A stretch of 64,000 nt of DNA from Ruegeria faecimaris (lineage in GTDB: Bacteria > Pseudomonadota > Alphaproteobacteria > Rhodobacterales > Rhodobacteraceae), in contig NZ_FXTE01000001.1 in assembly GCF_900182615.1 (NCBI RefSeq), positions 1-64,000 on the forward strand, in the 5' to 3' direction. Made by a program: the position numbers and the translations under genes. This document shows, piece after piece, positions 1 through 8,130 of this stretch. Below the pieces are notes generated by a model. That model had not been told where the DNA came from and made no database searches. It saw only the letters and a list, made by a program, of their open reading frames with translations. The first letter of the stretch is position 1. Each line of letters starts with the position of its first letter.

Positions 1-119
1 ATCAATTCGATCTCGTCGCGCTGACGGCCCAGCTCGGACGTGATCGAGCCGAACAGCTCTGGGTCGCGCTCTGAGAGAGACTGGGTGAAAAAACCGGTAT
101 CACGTAGATTGGCGTTCAT
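1..119 (-). CDS. glyA: Serine hydroxymethyltransferase, N-terminal fragment
   Basis: Only the first 39 or so codons lie in the window and the gene continues off the left edge. The minus-strand reading starts at the ATG at 119-117 with MNANLRDTGFF and runs on through SERDPELFGSI and RQRDEIELI, the typical N-terminus of alphaproteobacterial GlyA just before the conserved IASEN segment. GlyA is a cytoplasmic PLP enzyme that interconverts serine and glycine and charges tetrahydrofolate with a one-carbon unit. A GGAG sits just upstream of the ATG (about 124-127). It is divergent from nadK, so 120-284 must hold promoters for both. The assignment rests on recalled family sequence; no catalytic residue is in view. 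Confidence 0.8.
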   Translation of the reverse strand, partial: MNANLRDTGFFTQSLSERDPELFGSITSELGRQRDEIEL

Positions 120-284
120 GGGGGCTCCACAATGCTGGGATTTCTTGCGGATTTCCTATCGGAAACGGGACATCGGCAAAAGGCTTAAAGCGACGATTTG
201 GCCAGCGGTGGCGTCAAGTCTGGTCTATAGGGGAAAGGTATGATTGTTTCGGAACCAAATGTGCAGCACTGGAAACCACAATAG

Positions 285-1046
285 ATGATTCAAAGAATCG
301 CTTTTCTTGCCAGCGACGCCAAGGTGGCTCAAACCGCACGCGACAAACTGGTCAGGCGCTATGGCAATGCGGCGCCGCGTGATGCCGGTGTAATTGTCGC
401 GCTGGGTGGGGACGGCTTTATGCTGCACACTTTGCACAACATGCAGCACCTCGATACGCCCGTCTATGGCATGAATCGTGGAACAATCGGGTTCCTGATG
501 AACGAGTTCCACGAAGAAGATCTGATGGACCGTCTTTCCGCCGCTGAAGAAGAGGTCATCAACCCGCTGGCAATGCGCGCGATGGATCAGTCCGGCAAGA
601 TTCATGAGGCGCTAGCCATCAATGAGGTCTCTTTGCTAAGGGCAGGCCCTCAGGCGGCGCGGCTGAGGATCAGTGTGGACGGTCGCGTGCGCATGGATGA
701 ATTGGTTTGCGATGGCGCTTTGCTGTCAACGCCAGCAGGATCGACGGCTTATAACTATTCCGCGCATGGGCCAATCCTGCCGATTGGATCGGATGTTCTA
801 GCCCTGACAGCGATTGCAGCCTTTCGTCCGCGACGCTGGCGGGGCGCGCTGCTGCCCAAAATCGCCCAGGTGCGGTTCGATGTGTTGGACGCGGACAAGC
901 GGCCGGTCATGGCGGATGCGGATTCAAATTCATTTCCGGATATTGATTGGGTCGAAATTCGATCTGAACCGGCGATCCGGCACCGTATCCTGTTCGACCC
1001 GGGCCACGGCCTGGAAGAGCGTCTGATTTCGGAGCAGTTCACCTAA
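285..1046 (+). CDS. nadK: NAD kinase
   Basis: ATP-dependent phosphorylation of NAD+ to NADP+, the sole route to NADP, in the cytoplasm. The 253-residue product carries the signature GGDG at residues 41-44 (context VALGGDGFML) and the NAD-binding TPAGSTAYN motif at 149-157. It lacks the N-terminal extension of longer bacterial enzymes, as is usual in Rhodobacterales. The start MIQRIAFLAS matches the family N-terminus; the ribosome binding site is weak. The gene is divergent from glyA and followed by a 260-bp interval with a palindrome, a small ORF and a terminator. Identification is firm. Confidence 0.95.
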   Translation: MIQRIAFLASDAKVAQTARDKLVRRYGNAAPRDAGVIVALGGDGFMLHTLHNMQHLDTPVYGMNRGTIGFLMNEFHEEDLMDRLSAAEEEVINPLAMRAMDQSGKIHEALAINEVSLLRAGPQAARLRISVDGRVRMDELVCDGALLSTPAGSTAYNYSAHGPILPIGSDVLALTAIAAFRPRRWRGALLPKIAQVRFDVLDADKRPVMADADSNSFPDIDWVEIRSEPAIRHRILFDPGHGLEERLISEQFT

Positions 1047-1077
1047 ATGAAAGGCCAGGTATGAATTAATCGCGCTT

Positions 1078-1095
1078 GTGTGAACCAGTTCACAC
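1078..1095. promoter_or_regulatory. 18-bp perfect palindrome, candidate operator
   Basis: GTGTGAACCAGTTCACAC has two perfect 8-base arms around CA. A further GTGAAC half-site lies at 1120-1125, 40 bp downstream of the first one (1080-1085), and CAGTTCAC also occurs at 1035-1042 inside the end of nadK. The cluster lies upstream of a putative small gene with a good ribosome binding site (GGAGA, 1132-1136). It looks like the operator of a dimeric repressor or activator, but I cannot name the regulator. Confidence 0.5.
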
Positions 1096-1143
1096 GAATC
1101 CGATTAACATTAAGGTACTGTGAACTTGCCTGGAGAACACGCC

Positions 1144-1254
1144 ATGGTGGAAGTGAGTGGCCATCAACGGCGGTTTCGAAATGAACGTGCAGTTTATGTG
1201 CGGGCGAGGGTAGGTGGTGCTACGCTCGTTATCGGATTTCTAGGCATATTTTAG
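1144..1254 (+). CDS. Putative small protein of 36 residues
   Basis: An ATG at 1144 follows GGAGA at 1132-1136 with 7-nt spacing and opens a 36-codon frame ending in TAG at 1252-1254. The peptide has a basic, arginine-rich N-terminal two thirds (about residues 8-22) and a hydrophobic tail (GGATLVIGFLGIF, residues 24-36), which could associate with a membrane. A perfect palindrome lies upstream and a strong intrinsic terminator begins 6 bp after the stop, so the interval has the layout of a complete transcription unit. I do not recognise the peptide. It could instead be a small RNA with an incidental reading frame. Confidence 0.4.
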   Translation: MVEVSGHQRRFRNERAVYVRARVGGATLVIGFLGIF

Positions 1255-1260
1255 AAAGCG

Positions 1261-1296
1261 GACCCCGGGTACAAAACCCCGGGGTCAATTTTTTTT
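1261..1296 (+). terminator. Intrinsic terminator
   Basis: A perfect 9-bp GC-rich stem (GACCCCGGG at 1261-1269, CCCGGGGTC at 1278-1286) with an 8-nt loop is followed by AA and eight Ts (1289-1296). It ends plus-strand transcription from the small-ORF unit (and nadK read-through). In the minus direction the stem could also serve the convergent amidase gene, whose stop is 14 bp away, but the downstream T-run on that strand is poor. Confidence 0.9.
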
Positions 1297-1309
1297 GGAC
1301 AACGTTTAT

Positions 1310-2749
1310 TTAGAAGGACGTCCCCATTTTCTTCCACAATGGCAGGCACATTTGCCCCACCCGGTCTTCTATTGCCGCGGCGGCGTCTACCGCCATATCC
1401 TCGCGCCATCTGCGGGCTGCGATCTGGATGTTGATCGGCTGCGGCCCATGCGGCAGCTCGGCCAGCCGCGCCGGAACGCATGCCGCGGGCAGGCCGATGA
1501 AGTTCATCGCATAGGAATAGACCGCACAGCCCAGAACTTCATGCACGCCCTCGGCGCCCTCGGTGTCTCGGTCCGGTTTGAAGAACGGCTGTGGCAGGAA
1601 TGGTGACAGGACCAGAGGATAGTTTTGCATGAACAGAGACCACTCGCGCGCATAGTGGCTGCGCTTGGCCAGCATTTTTATAAGGTCTGTGCCAACTATG
1701 GGTGGGAATTCCTGAAAGTAGACCTCGAATATGTCGCGGATTGTTTTTGATCCCGCAGCCTCGATATCGGCTTTCAACAAGGTCAAAACTTCGCCCATCA
1801 GGGCGCGGTACCCGCCACGACCAGCTTCAAAGTTATCGGGTGGTGCGACCTCTTCCACTACATAGCCTGCTTCGATCAATGCATCGCGTGCCGTATCCAG
1901 AGCCTTGTCGACTTCGGGATGCAAATCGTATCCAAAGGTCTGCTTGGTGAAGGCGACCTTGATCGGGCCGGTTTGGTCCTCACCCCGCCACGGCATCGGC
2001 ACGTGAAACGGATCGCGCGGATCGGGCGCGATCAAGCTGGGCATGGACAGGTGCAGGTCCGCTGCGGAGCGCGTGATCAGACCCTGCACCGACATCGATT
2101 GTGCCAATATGCCCCGTTCTGCCGATTGGCTGGGATTCCACGCCGGAACACGACCCAGACCCGGTTTGACGGTAACCGCCCCATTGGCGGCGGCAGGAAA
2201 TCGCAGACTGCCCCCTATATCGTTGCCATGGGCCAGCGCACCGATCCCAGCCATCACAGCTGCGCCCGCGCCACCAGAAGATCCCCCGGGCGAGATATGA
2301 CGTCCCCAGGGGTTATGCGTGCGGCCATGCAGATCGTTGTCTGTGTCAGCACGGAATGAAAATTCGGGCGTGTTGGTGCGACCGATGACGATGGCGCCCG
2401 CCTTTTGCAGGTTGGAAACAACCGGCGCATCATCCGGGGCGATCACGTCTTTCAGGGCAACGACCCCATTCGAGGTCGCATGTCCTTTTTGATCGACGTT
2501 GATCTTGATGGTGACCGGCACACCATGCAGGGGGCCGGGCTGCTCTCCGTCACCGACCGCCTTGTCCAGATTTCGCGCACGGTCCAGCGCTTGTGAACTC
2601 AGATCTTCAACAACCGCATTCAGCGCAGGATTGACCTGTTGCATCCGGTCGATGGAGGCTTTGACGGCCTCTTCCGCGCTGATTTCCCTGTTGCGCGTCA
2701 ACGCGGTCAGATCGGTGGCGTTCAGACGCCAGATGTCGGTTTCTGTCAT
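1310..2749 (-). CDS. Amidase signature family protein
   Basis: A 479-residue member of the amidase signature family, which hydrolyses C-N amide bonds with a Ser-cisSer-Lys triad. The expected residues are visible: Lys82 (VTIKINVD), cis-Ser157 in GGSSGG and nucleophile Ser181 in DIGGS, with the usual 24-residue spacing between the two serines. The small C-terminal region and the absence of a signal peptide suggest a cytoplasmic enzyme. It lies 73 bp downstream of prpE on the same strand and is probably co-transcribed. Its ribosome binding site (GAGG, about 2755-2758) sits inside a hairpin. Substrate cannot be inferred; this is not GatA, since no gatB or gatC is adjacent. Confidence 0.85.
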   Translation of the reverse strand: MTETDIWRLNATDLTALTRNREISAEEAVKASIDRMQQVNPALNAVVEDLSSQALDRARNLDKAVGDGEQPGPLHGVPVTIKINVDQKGHATSNGVVALKDVIAPDDAPVVSNLQKAGAIVIGRTNTPEFSFRADTDNDLHGRTHNPWGRHISPGGSSGGAGAAVMAGIGALAHGNDIGGSLRFPAAANGAVTVKPGLGRVPAWNPSQSAERGILAQSMSVQGLITRSAADLHLSMPSLIAPDPRDPFHVPMPWRGEDQTGPIKVAFTKQTFGYDLHPEVDKALDTARDALIEAGYVVEEVAPPDNFEAGRGGYRALMGEVLTLLKADIEAAGSKTIRDIFEVYFQEFPPIVGTDLIKMLAKRSHYAREWSLFMQNYPLVLSPFLPQPFFKPDRDTEGAEGVHEVLGCAVYSYAMNFIGLPAACVPARLAELPHGPQPINIQIAARRWREDMAVDAAAAIEDRVGQMCLPLWKKMGTSF

Positions 2750-2750
2750 G

Positions 2751-2784
2751 GGGCCTCACTGTCTTGGTCAGACAGTAGAGGCCC
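2751..2784 (-). promoter_or_regulatory. Intercistronic hairpin covering the amidase ribosome binding site
   Basis: Bases 2751-2763 (GGGCCTCACTGTC) pair with 2771-2784 (GACAGT, a bulged A, then GAGGCCC): 13 base pairs with one bulge and a 7-nt loop. In the minus-strand mRNA the stem ends 1 nt before the amidase start codon, and its 3' arm contains the GAGG Shine-Dalgarno sequence. There is no T-run, so it is more likely a translational control or RNA-processing element than a terminator for prpE. Confidence 0.5.
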
Positions 2785-2822
2785 GGTGTCAGGTTGCAAG
2801 AGGCGGCAGGCGCGCCGATTTT

Positions 2823-4712
2823 CTACTGGGCGTAGCCGATGGATTTGAGGGCCTCGGTGATCTCGTCCAGAATCGCCGGATCGTCGATGGTGGCGGGCAT
2901 CTTGTAGTCCTTGCCATCCGCAATCGAGACCATGGTTCCGCGCAATATCTTGCCCGACCGCGTCTTGGGCAGCCGGTCGACAACCACGGCCAGCTTGAAG
3001 GCAGCGACCGGTCCGATCTTTTCGCGAACCAACTTGACGACATCCTGAACGACGTCACCATGGTCGCGGTCACAGCCCGCATTCAGACACAGGAAACCAA
3101 CCGGCATCTGGCCCTTCAGCTGGTCCGACACGCCGATCACGGCGCATTCGGCAACGTCAGGGTGTGCGGCCAGAACCTCTTCCATGCCGCCGGTGGACAG
3201 ACGATGGCCGGCGACGTTGATCACGTCATCGGTGCGCGCCATGATATAAAGGTAGCCGTCCTTATCGACCATGCCCGCATCGCCGGTTTCATAGTATCCG
3301 GGGAAGTGGTTCAGGTACGAGCTTTTGAACCGGTCTTCGGCGTTCCACAGCGTCGGCAGGGTGCCCGGGGGCAGGGGTAGTTTCACCGCAATCGCACCCA
3401 GCTCTCCGGGTTTCATCGGGTGGCCGCCTTCGTCCAGAATCTGCACGTCGTAGCCGGGCATCGGCTTGGCAGGTGAGCCCAGCTTGGTTGGCAGCTCTTC
3501 AATCCCCAGCGGATTGCCCGCGATGGTCCAACCGGTTTCGGTTTGCCACCAATGGTCGATGACCGGAACGTTCAGCGCGTCTTTGGCCCATTCGATCGTG
3601 TCGGGATCCGCCCGCTCTCCGGCCAGAAACAGGGCTCGCAGGCAGGAGAGGTCGTATTCAGGGATCAATTCCCCCTTGGGATCTTCACGTTTGACCGCGC
3701 GGATTGCGGTGGGAGCAGTGAAGAAACTGCGAACATTATGCTCGGATATCACCCGCCAGAAGGTGCCCGCGTCTGGGGTTCCAACCGGCTTGCCCTCGAA
3801 CACTATCGTGGTGTTGCCGTGGATCAGCGGCGCGTAGCAGATATATGAGTGGCCAACGACCCAGCCGACATCAGAAGCCGCCCAGAACACGTCGCCGGGA
3901 TCCACGTTATAGATGTTCTTCATCGTCCAGTTCAGGGCGACCAGATGGCCGGCCGTCGGCCGTACGACCCCTTTGGGCGCTCCGGTCGTGCCCGATGTAT
4001 ACAGGATATAAGCTGGATCATTGCCATCGACAGGAACACATTCCGCAGGCTCAACACCGTACTGGAACCCGTGCCAGTTGAAATCACGCCCCTCGATCAA
4101 ATGCGCAACCTCTTGTTCGCGCTGGAATATCACGCAGAAATCGGGCTTGTGGCTGGCAAGTTCGATGGCACCGTCAAGCAGCGGTTTATAATGCACCACA
4201 CGGCCCGGCTCCATCCCGCAAGAAGCGGCGATGATTGCTTTTGGTTTGGCGTCATCAATACGGACCGCCAATTCGTTGCTTGCAAAGCCACCAAACACAA
4301 CCGAGTGCACCGCACCCAGCCGGGCACAGGCCAACATCGCCTCAAGCGCTTCGGGGATCATCGGCATATAGATGATAACCCTGTCGCCCTTTTCGACACC
4401 TTTTGCCCGCAATGCCCCGGCCAAAGTGGCGACCCGATTGCGCAGTTCGACATATGAGATCTCGCGCTTGGTGTGGGTGATTGGGCTGTCATAGATGATG
4501 GCCGTCTGTTCACCGCGACCATTCTCGACATGGCGATCAACTGCATTCCAGCAGGTGTTGACCCTGGCATCACAGAACCATTCATAAAGAGGAGCATTGT
4601 CGTCAAACAAAGCCTTGCTGGGTGGCCGAACCCAATCAATTCCTTTTGCAGCTTCCATCCAGAATGCCTCTGGATCGGATTTCCAGCTCTGGTAAACGTC
4701 CTGATATGCCAC
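2823..4712 (-). CDS. prpE: Propionyl-CoA synthetase
   Basis: Activates propionate to propionyl-CoA through an acyl-AMP intermediate. The 629-residue protein has the acyl-adenylate-forming layout: an N-terminal ACS domain, the AMP-binding loop YTSGTTGAPKG at 238-248, WWQTETGW near 390, and the C-terminal catalytic lysine Lys588 in TRSGKI. Length and the overall sequence fit PrpE better than acetyl-CoA synthetase, whose N-terminus differs. The start is GTG at 4712-4710, placed 6 nt after a strong GGAGGAG. The 265-bp upstream region contains TTTGCAAA elements and a TGACG inverted repeat, suggesting control by a propionyl-CoA-responsive regulator. In roseobacters this enzyme is linked to propionate and DMSP-derived acrylate use. 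Confidence 0.92.
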   Translation of the reverse strand: MAYQDVYQSWKSDPEAFWMEAAKGIDWVRPPSKALFDDNAPLYEWFCDARVNTCWNAVDRHVENGRGEQTAIIYDSPITHTKREISYVELRNRVATLAGALRAKGVEKGDRVIIYMPMIPEALEAMLACARLGAVHSVVFGGFASNELAVRIDDAKPKAIIAASCGMEPGRVVHYKPLLDGAIELASHKPDFCVIFQREQEVAHLIEGRDFNWHGFQYGVEPAECVPVDGNDPAYILYTSGTTGAPKGVVRPTAGHLVALNWTMKNIYNVDPGDVFWAASDVGWVVGHSYICYAPLIHGNTTIVFEGKPVGTPDAGTFWRVISEHNVRSFFTAPTAIRAVKREDPKGELIPEYDLSCLRALFLAGERADPDTIEWAKDALNVPVIDHWWQTETGWTIAGNPLGIEELPTKLGSPAKPMPGYDVQILDEGGHPMKPGELGAIAVKLPLPPGTLPTLWNAEDRFKSSYLNHFPGYYETGDAGMVDKDGYLYIMARTDDVINVAGHRLSTGGMEEVLAAHPDVAECAVIGVSDQLKGQMPVGFLCLNAGCDRDHGDVVQDVVKLVREKIGPVAAFKLAVVVDRLPKTRSGKILRGTMVSIADGKDYKMPATIDDPAILDEITEALKSIGYAQ

Positions 4713-4779
4713 TTTGGTCTCCTCCGAAAAATCCCTGCACCGTGTCTAGGGCGGGGTAGAGGGGGCAGACAAGCGGTCG

Positions 4780-4798
4780 AAGTGACGGGGCGTCACTT
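4780..4798. promoter_or_regulatory. Inverted repeat AAGTGACG-N3-CGTCACTT upstream of prpE
   Basis: Two perfect 8-base arms separated by GGG, 68 bp upstream of the prpE start. The same TGACG/CGTCA core recurs at 7315-7324 (next to maeB) and near the MerR genes (24789-24813, 24838-24852). It is a probable operator; the cognate factor is unknown, and a MerR-family regulator of acyl-CoA genes is one candidate. Confidence 0.5.
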
Positions 4799-4800
4799 TA

Positions 4801-4922
4801 TCGCAAAATATTTGCAGATGTATAAGAATTTCCCTGCTAATTTTTGCAAACCTGTGGGCAATTTATGGATTTTGCGCGCCGAATTCACAGTTTTGCAAAA
4901 CTGCAAATGTATTGGTGCAAAT
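4801..4922. promoter_or_regulatory. Cluster of TTTGCAAA elements in the prpE promoter region
   Basis: Perfect TTTGCAAA octamers occur at 4843-4850 and 4892-4899. Partial copies are GCAAAATATTTGC at 4803-4815, TGCAAAT at 4902-4908 and TGCAAAT at 4916-4922. This octamer is the recalled binding element of ScfR-family short-chain acyl-CoA regulators (PccR of Rhodobacter; RamB/PrpR relatives), which is a fitting function for a propionyl-CoA synthetase promoter. The spacing here is not the canonical tandem with a 4-nt gap, so direct regulation is an inference. Confidence 0.5.
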
Positions 4923-4936
4923 ATGAAGGAATCAGT

Positions 4937-4960
4937 CCGGGCACCTGTTTCGGTGCCCGG
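4937..4960 (-). terminator. Hairpin downstream of maeB, probable terminator
   Basis: CCGGGCACC (4937-4945) and GGTGCCCGG (4952-4960) form a perfect 9-bp stem with a 6-nt loop, 17 bp beyond the maeB stop. On the minus strand it is followed only by an interrupted T-rich stretch (ATTCCTTCATAT), so termination may be partial. Confidence 0.6.
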
Positions 4961-4977
4961 AGGGGATCCGTGACCCT

Positions 4978-7251
4978 TTACCCGTAATGAGCGACAGGCG
5001 TTCCTGCGATCGCCGCCATGTTCAGTAGCCCGCGTGCGGTGATCGAGGGGGTCACGATATGTGCCTTGTTGCCCATACCCATCAGGATCGGGCCAACTTC
5101 CAGCGCGTTGGCCTTCATCTTCAGGATGTTGCGCACACCGCTGGCGGCATCTGCGTGGGCAAATATCAGGACGTTGGCGACACCTTCTAGACGTGAATGC
5201 GGGAAGATGCGCGACCGCAGTTCAGGGTCAAGCGCTACGTCCAGATTCATCTCACCCTCATATGTGAAATCGCGCGGCTCCGAGTCCAGAATCTCCAAAG
5301 CGGCCCGCAGGCGCTTGCCCGAGCCTTCGGCCTGATTGCCGAATTGAGATTGCGAACAGAACGCGATTTTTGGCTCCAACCCGAAACGCCGGACATGACG
5401 GGCCGCGCCCAGGGTGGTTTCGGCAAGCTCTGCAGGCGTTGGTAATTGCCTCACATGTGTATCGGCGATGAACAAGGGGCCGTCCTCAAGAACCATCAGA
5501 GACAAAGCGCCATGTGCGCGCAGGTCGCCATTGGCCAACACCTGTTCGACATAGCTTAGGTGCCAGCGGTATTCGCCAAAGGTTCCGCAGATCAGGCTGT
5601 CGGCCTCGCCACGCTGGACCATGATCGCCCCAATGGCTGTGCTGTTGGTGCGCATGATGGCCTTGGCCAGATCAGGGGTGACACCGCGGCGCTGCATGAT
5701 CTGGTGATATGAGGTCCAGTAATCATAGTAGCGATTGTCATGTTCCGGGTTCACGATCTGAAAATCCTCGCCGGGACGCACGGTCAGGCCCAGGCGCTCG
5801 CATCGCGCTTCGATGACTTCGGGACGTCCGATCAGGATCGGTGTTTCCGTGGTTTCTTCCAGAATGGCCTGAGCGGCGCGCAGCACACGTTCGTCCTCGC
5901 CCTCGGCAAATACTATTCGGCGCGACGCAGCTGCTGCGGCCTCGAAAACCGGGCGCATGATCAGGGCGGATTTGAAAACCGTCTGGTTCAGGCGCTCTTT
6001 ATAGGCCTCCATATCTGGAATCGGACGCCTGGCAACGCCACTGTCCATAGCCGCCCGGGCCACTGACGAGGACACAACAGCGACGAGGCGCGGGTCAAAA
6101 GGTTTTGGGATCAGATAGTCAGGTCCGAAGGTCAGTTGCTCGCCCTTATAGGCGGCGGCGGCTTCTGCACTGGTCGTTGCCCGGGCCATATCAGCGATAC
6201 CGTCTACGCAGGCGATCTGCATAGCGTCGTTAATTTCGGTCGCACCAACATCCAGGGCGCCCCGGAAGATGAAAGGAAAGCACAGAACGTTGTTCACCTG
6301 ATTGGGAAAATCACTGCGACCGGTTGCGATGATCGCATCGGGGGCCACTTCGCGAGCTGCGTCCGGCAGAATCTCGGGCGTCGGGTTAGCCAGCGCGAAG
6401 ATGATTGGTCTGTTGGCCATTTTCGCGACCATTTCGGGTTTCAGGACATTCGGTCCGCTAAGCCCCAGAAACAGATCGGCATCCCCGATCACGTCATCCA
6501 GCGTGCGCAGATCAGTCTTTTGCGCAAATTGGCTCTTGTGCGGGTTCATGTCCTCGGCTCGCCCTTCATAGACAAGCCCGTGAATGTCACACAGCCAGAT
6601 GTTTTCGCGTTTCACACCCAGCTTCACCAGCATGTTCAGGCAGGCGATCCCAGCCGCGCCTCCGCCGGTCGAGACGATTTTGATATCCTCGAACTTTTTC
6701 CCGGCAACGTACAGCGCGTTCTTGGCAGCGGCGCCCACGACGATTGCGGTGCCGTGCTGGTCATCGTGAAAAACGGGGATGTTCATCCGCTCGCGGCACA
6801 GTTTTTCGACAATAAAACAATCGGGTGCCTTGATGTCTTCAAGGTTGATCGCACCGAACGTGGGTTCCAGCGCGCAAACGATATCGGCCAGCTTTTCGGG
6901 GTCGGATTGGTCAACCTCGATGTCGAAACAGTCGATCCCTGCGAATTTCTTGAACAGAACCGCTTTGCCTTCCATCACCGGCTTTGAAGCCAGAGCGCCT
7001 ATATTGCCCAGGCCCAGCACTGCTGTTCCGTTCGAGACCACGCCAACAAGATTGCCCCGCGCAGTGTAAAGCTCGGCGTTGGATGGGTCGGCCTTGATTT
7101 CCAGGCTGGCCTCGGCGACGCCGGGCGAGTAGGCGCGCGCCAGATCCCGACCGTTGGCCATGGGTTTCGTAGCCCTGATTTCGAGCTTTCCAGGCTTTGG
7201 GTGAGCGTGATAATCAAGCGCGGCCTGTCGCAGGTTGGGAGTGTCAGACAT
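4978..7251 (-). CDS. maeB: NADP-dependent malic enzyme with phosphotransacetylase-like domain
   Basis: Oxidative decarboxylation of malate to pyruvate with NADPH formation, in the cytoplasm. The 757-residue MaeB-type fusion has a malic enzyme half (about 1-430: [19 protein letters not shown], the nucleotide-binding [12 protein letters not shown]) and a C-terminal phosphate acetyl/butyryltransferase-like half (about 430-757) that is thought to regulate by sensing acetyl-CoA. I chose the ATG at 7251-7249 (MSDTPN); a TTG two codons upstream lies closer to the GGAG and is the alternative. A hairpin follows the gene. Together with prpE it feeds propionate-derived C4 acids back to pyruvate. Confidence 0.93.
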   Translation of the reverse strand: MSDTPNLRQAALDYHAHPKPGKLEIRATKPMANGRDLARAYSPGVAEASLEIKADPSNAELYTARGNLVGVVSNGTAVLGLGNIGALASKPVMEGKAVLFKKFAGIDCFDIEVDQSDPEKLADIVCALEPTFGAINLEDIKAPDCFIVEKLCRERMNIPVFHDDQHGTAIVVGAAAKNALYVAGKKFEDIKIVSTGGGAAGIACLNMLVKLGVKRENIWLCDIHGLVYEGRAEDMNPHKSQFAQKTDLRTLDDVIGDADLFLGLSGPNVLKPEMVAKMANRPIIFALANPTPEILPDAAREVAPDAIIATGRSDFPNQVNNVLCFPFIFRGALDVGATEINDAMQIACVDGIADMARATTSAEAAAAYKGEQLTFGPDYLIPKPFDPRLVAVVSSSVARAAMDSGVARRPIPDMEAYKERLNQTVFKSALIMRPVFEAAAAASRRIVFAEGEDERVLRAAQAILEETTETPILIGRPEVIEARCERLGLTVRPGEDFQIVNPEHDNRYYDYWTSYHQIMQRRGVTPDLAKAIMRTNSTAIGAIMVQRGEADSLICGTFGEYRWHLSYVEQVLANGDLRAHGALSLMVLEDGPLFIADTHVRQLPTPAELAETTLGAARHVRRFGLEPKIAFCSQSQFGNQAEGSGKRLRAALEILDSEPRDFTYEGEMNLDVALDPELRSRIFPHSRLEGVANVLIFAHADAASGVRNILKMKANALEVGPILMGMGNKAHIVTPSITARGLLNMAAIAGTPVAHYG

Positions 7252-7314
7252 AGGCAATTCATCTCCGTTCCGAATTTGGTTGAAGGGTTAAACTATTTCT
7301 GGCGCCTTGGCTAC

Positions 7315-7324
7315 GTGACGTCAC
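7315..7324. promoter_or_regulatory. GTGACGTCAC palindrome between maeB and a divergent gene
   Basis: A perfect 10-bp palindrome in the 186-bp interval between the divergent maeB and the membrane-protein gene. Its TGACG/CGTCA arms resemble those of the inverted repeat upstream of prpE. Candidate operator, weak alone but more notable for the recurrence. Confidence 0.35.
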
Positions 7325-7437
7325 TTCATAAATGGATTTTTGCCAAACACGGCCGTAGGTTGAATTATGTTCTAATATGGTTACGGTCGCGCATCTTCAT
7401 ATTCGGCACCGCTTCCACAGGAGATCGAAGGCCCAAG

Positions 7438-8130
7438 ATGACCCCGGAAAAACAATCTCAGCCGATACCCGTCACAACCGATACCAAGCGGTCCTTTGGG
7501 CTGGACCAGCCGCTGTTTCGTGCAGCGATTGGAGTTGCGTTGCTGATCTTGGTGGTCCTCTGTATCTGGCCGGTGCAGGCGATGTCCCTCAGCCATGAGG
7601 GCGGCCCGTTCGAATCCATTTCGGCCGCGGCGCTTGTTCTGGCCGGGGGCATTGCGCTTTTCCGGTATCGCGGGATTTCCCGTCTCTATATCGGTCTCGT
7701 CTGTTTGCTGCTGGCAGAGCGCGAACTAGCTGCGGATATCTATGCCGTAGATAGCCTGCCATATGGGATTCTGAATGGGCTGGACACGCTGCTCGATATG
7801 AACGCGGTTCGCGTCATCCTGGCTGTTTTGGCTCTGGGCGGCTTGCTCTGGCACGGGGTGCCAAACGGGTGGCGTGCGTTCAAGCAACGGGTCCCGTTTC
7901 TAATGGTGTTCTTTCTGGCCGGTATGTGTGCGGTGGTTGCGCAGGGGTTGGAAGAAGTCAGTGGCGCACTGAAAGACGACCTGTCGGACCAGATGATCAT
8001 GCGTTTGTTTGTGTTGGAAGAAACGCTTGAGATGTTCTTTTCGATTGGCATTTTGGCTTCTGTTCTGATCGGATGGCCCAAAGCCACGACCGAAGAGAAC
8101 TTGAATGACCAGCAATCAGACCAAAGCTGA
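7438..8130 (+). CDS. Multi-pass membrane protein of unknown function
   Basis: A 230-residue integral membrane protein with about six hydrophobic segments (near residues 27-47, 60-76, 82-97, 119-138, 152-170 and 200-217). I do not recognise a family. The longer reading frame starting at 7201 overlaps maeB's 5' end and is not membrane-like, so the ATG at 7438, preceded by AGGAG and AAGG stretches, is preferred. The last 26 bp overlap the next gene, which implies translational coupling with the VOC-cupin protein. Acidic residues cluster in loops (RELAADIYAVD near 99-109). No signal peptide and no catalytic motif seen. Confidence 0.6.
   Translation: MTPEKQSQPIPVTTDTKRSFGLDQPLFRAAIGVALLILVVLCIWPVQAMSLSHEGGPFESISAAALVLAGGIALFRYRGISRLYIGLVCLLLAERELAADIYAVDSLPYGILNGLDTLLDMNAVRVILAVLALGGLLWHGVPNGWRAFKQRVPFLMVFFLAGMCAVVAQGLEEVSGALKDDLSDQMIMRLFVLEETLEMFFSIGILASVLIGWPKATTEENLNDQQSDQS

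Noticed and set aside
40-243. 67-codon plus-strand frame antisense to glyA and the glyA-nadK gap
   Set aside because: It lies opposite the conserved glyA start, has no ribosome binding site and no recognisable sequence; it is a shadow of the coding bias.
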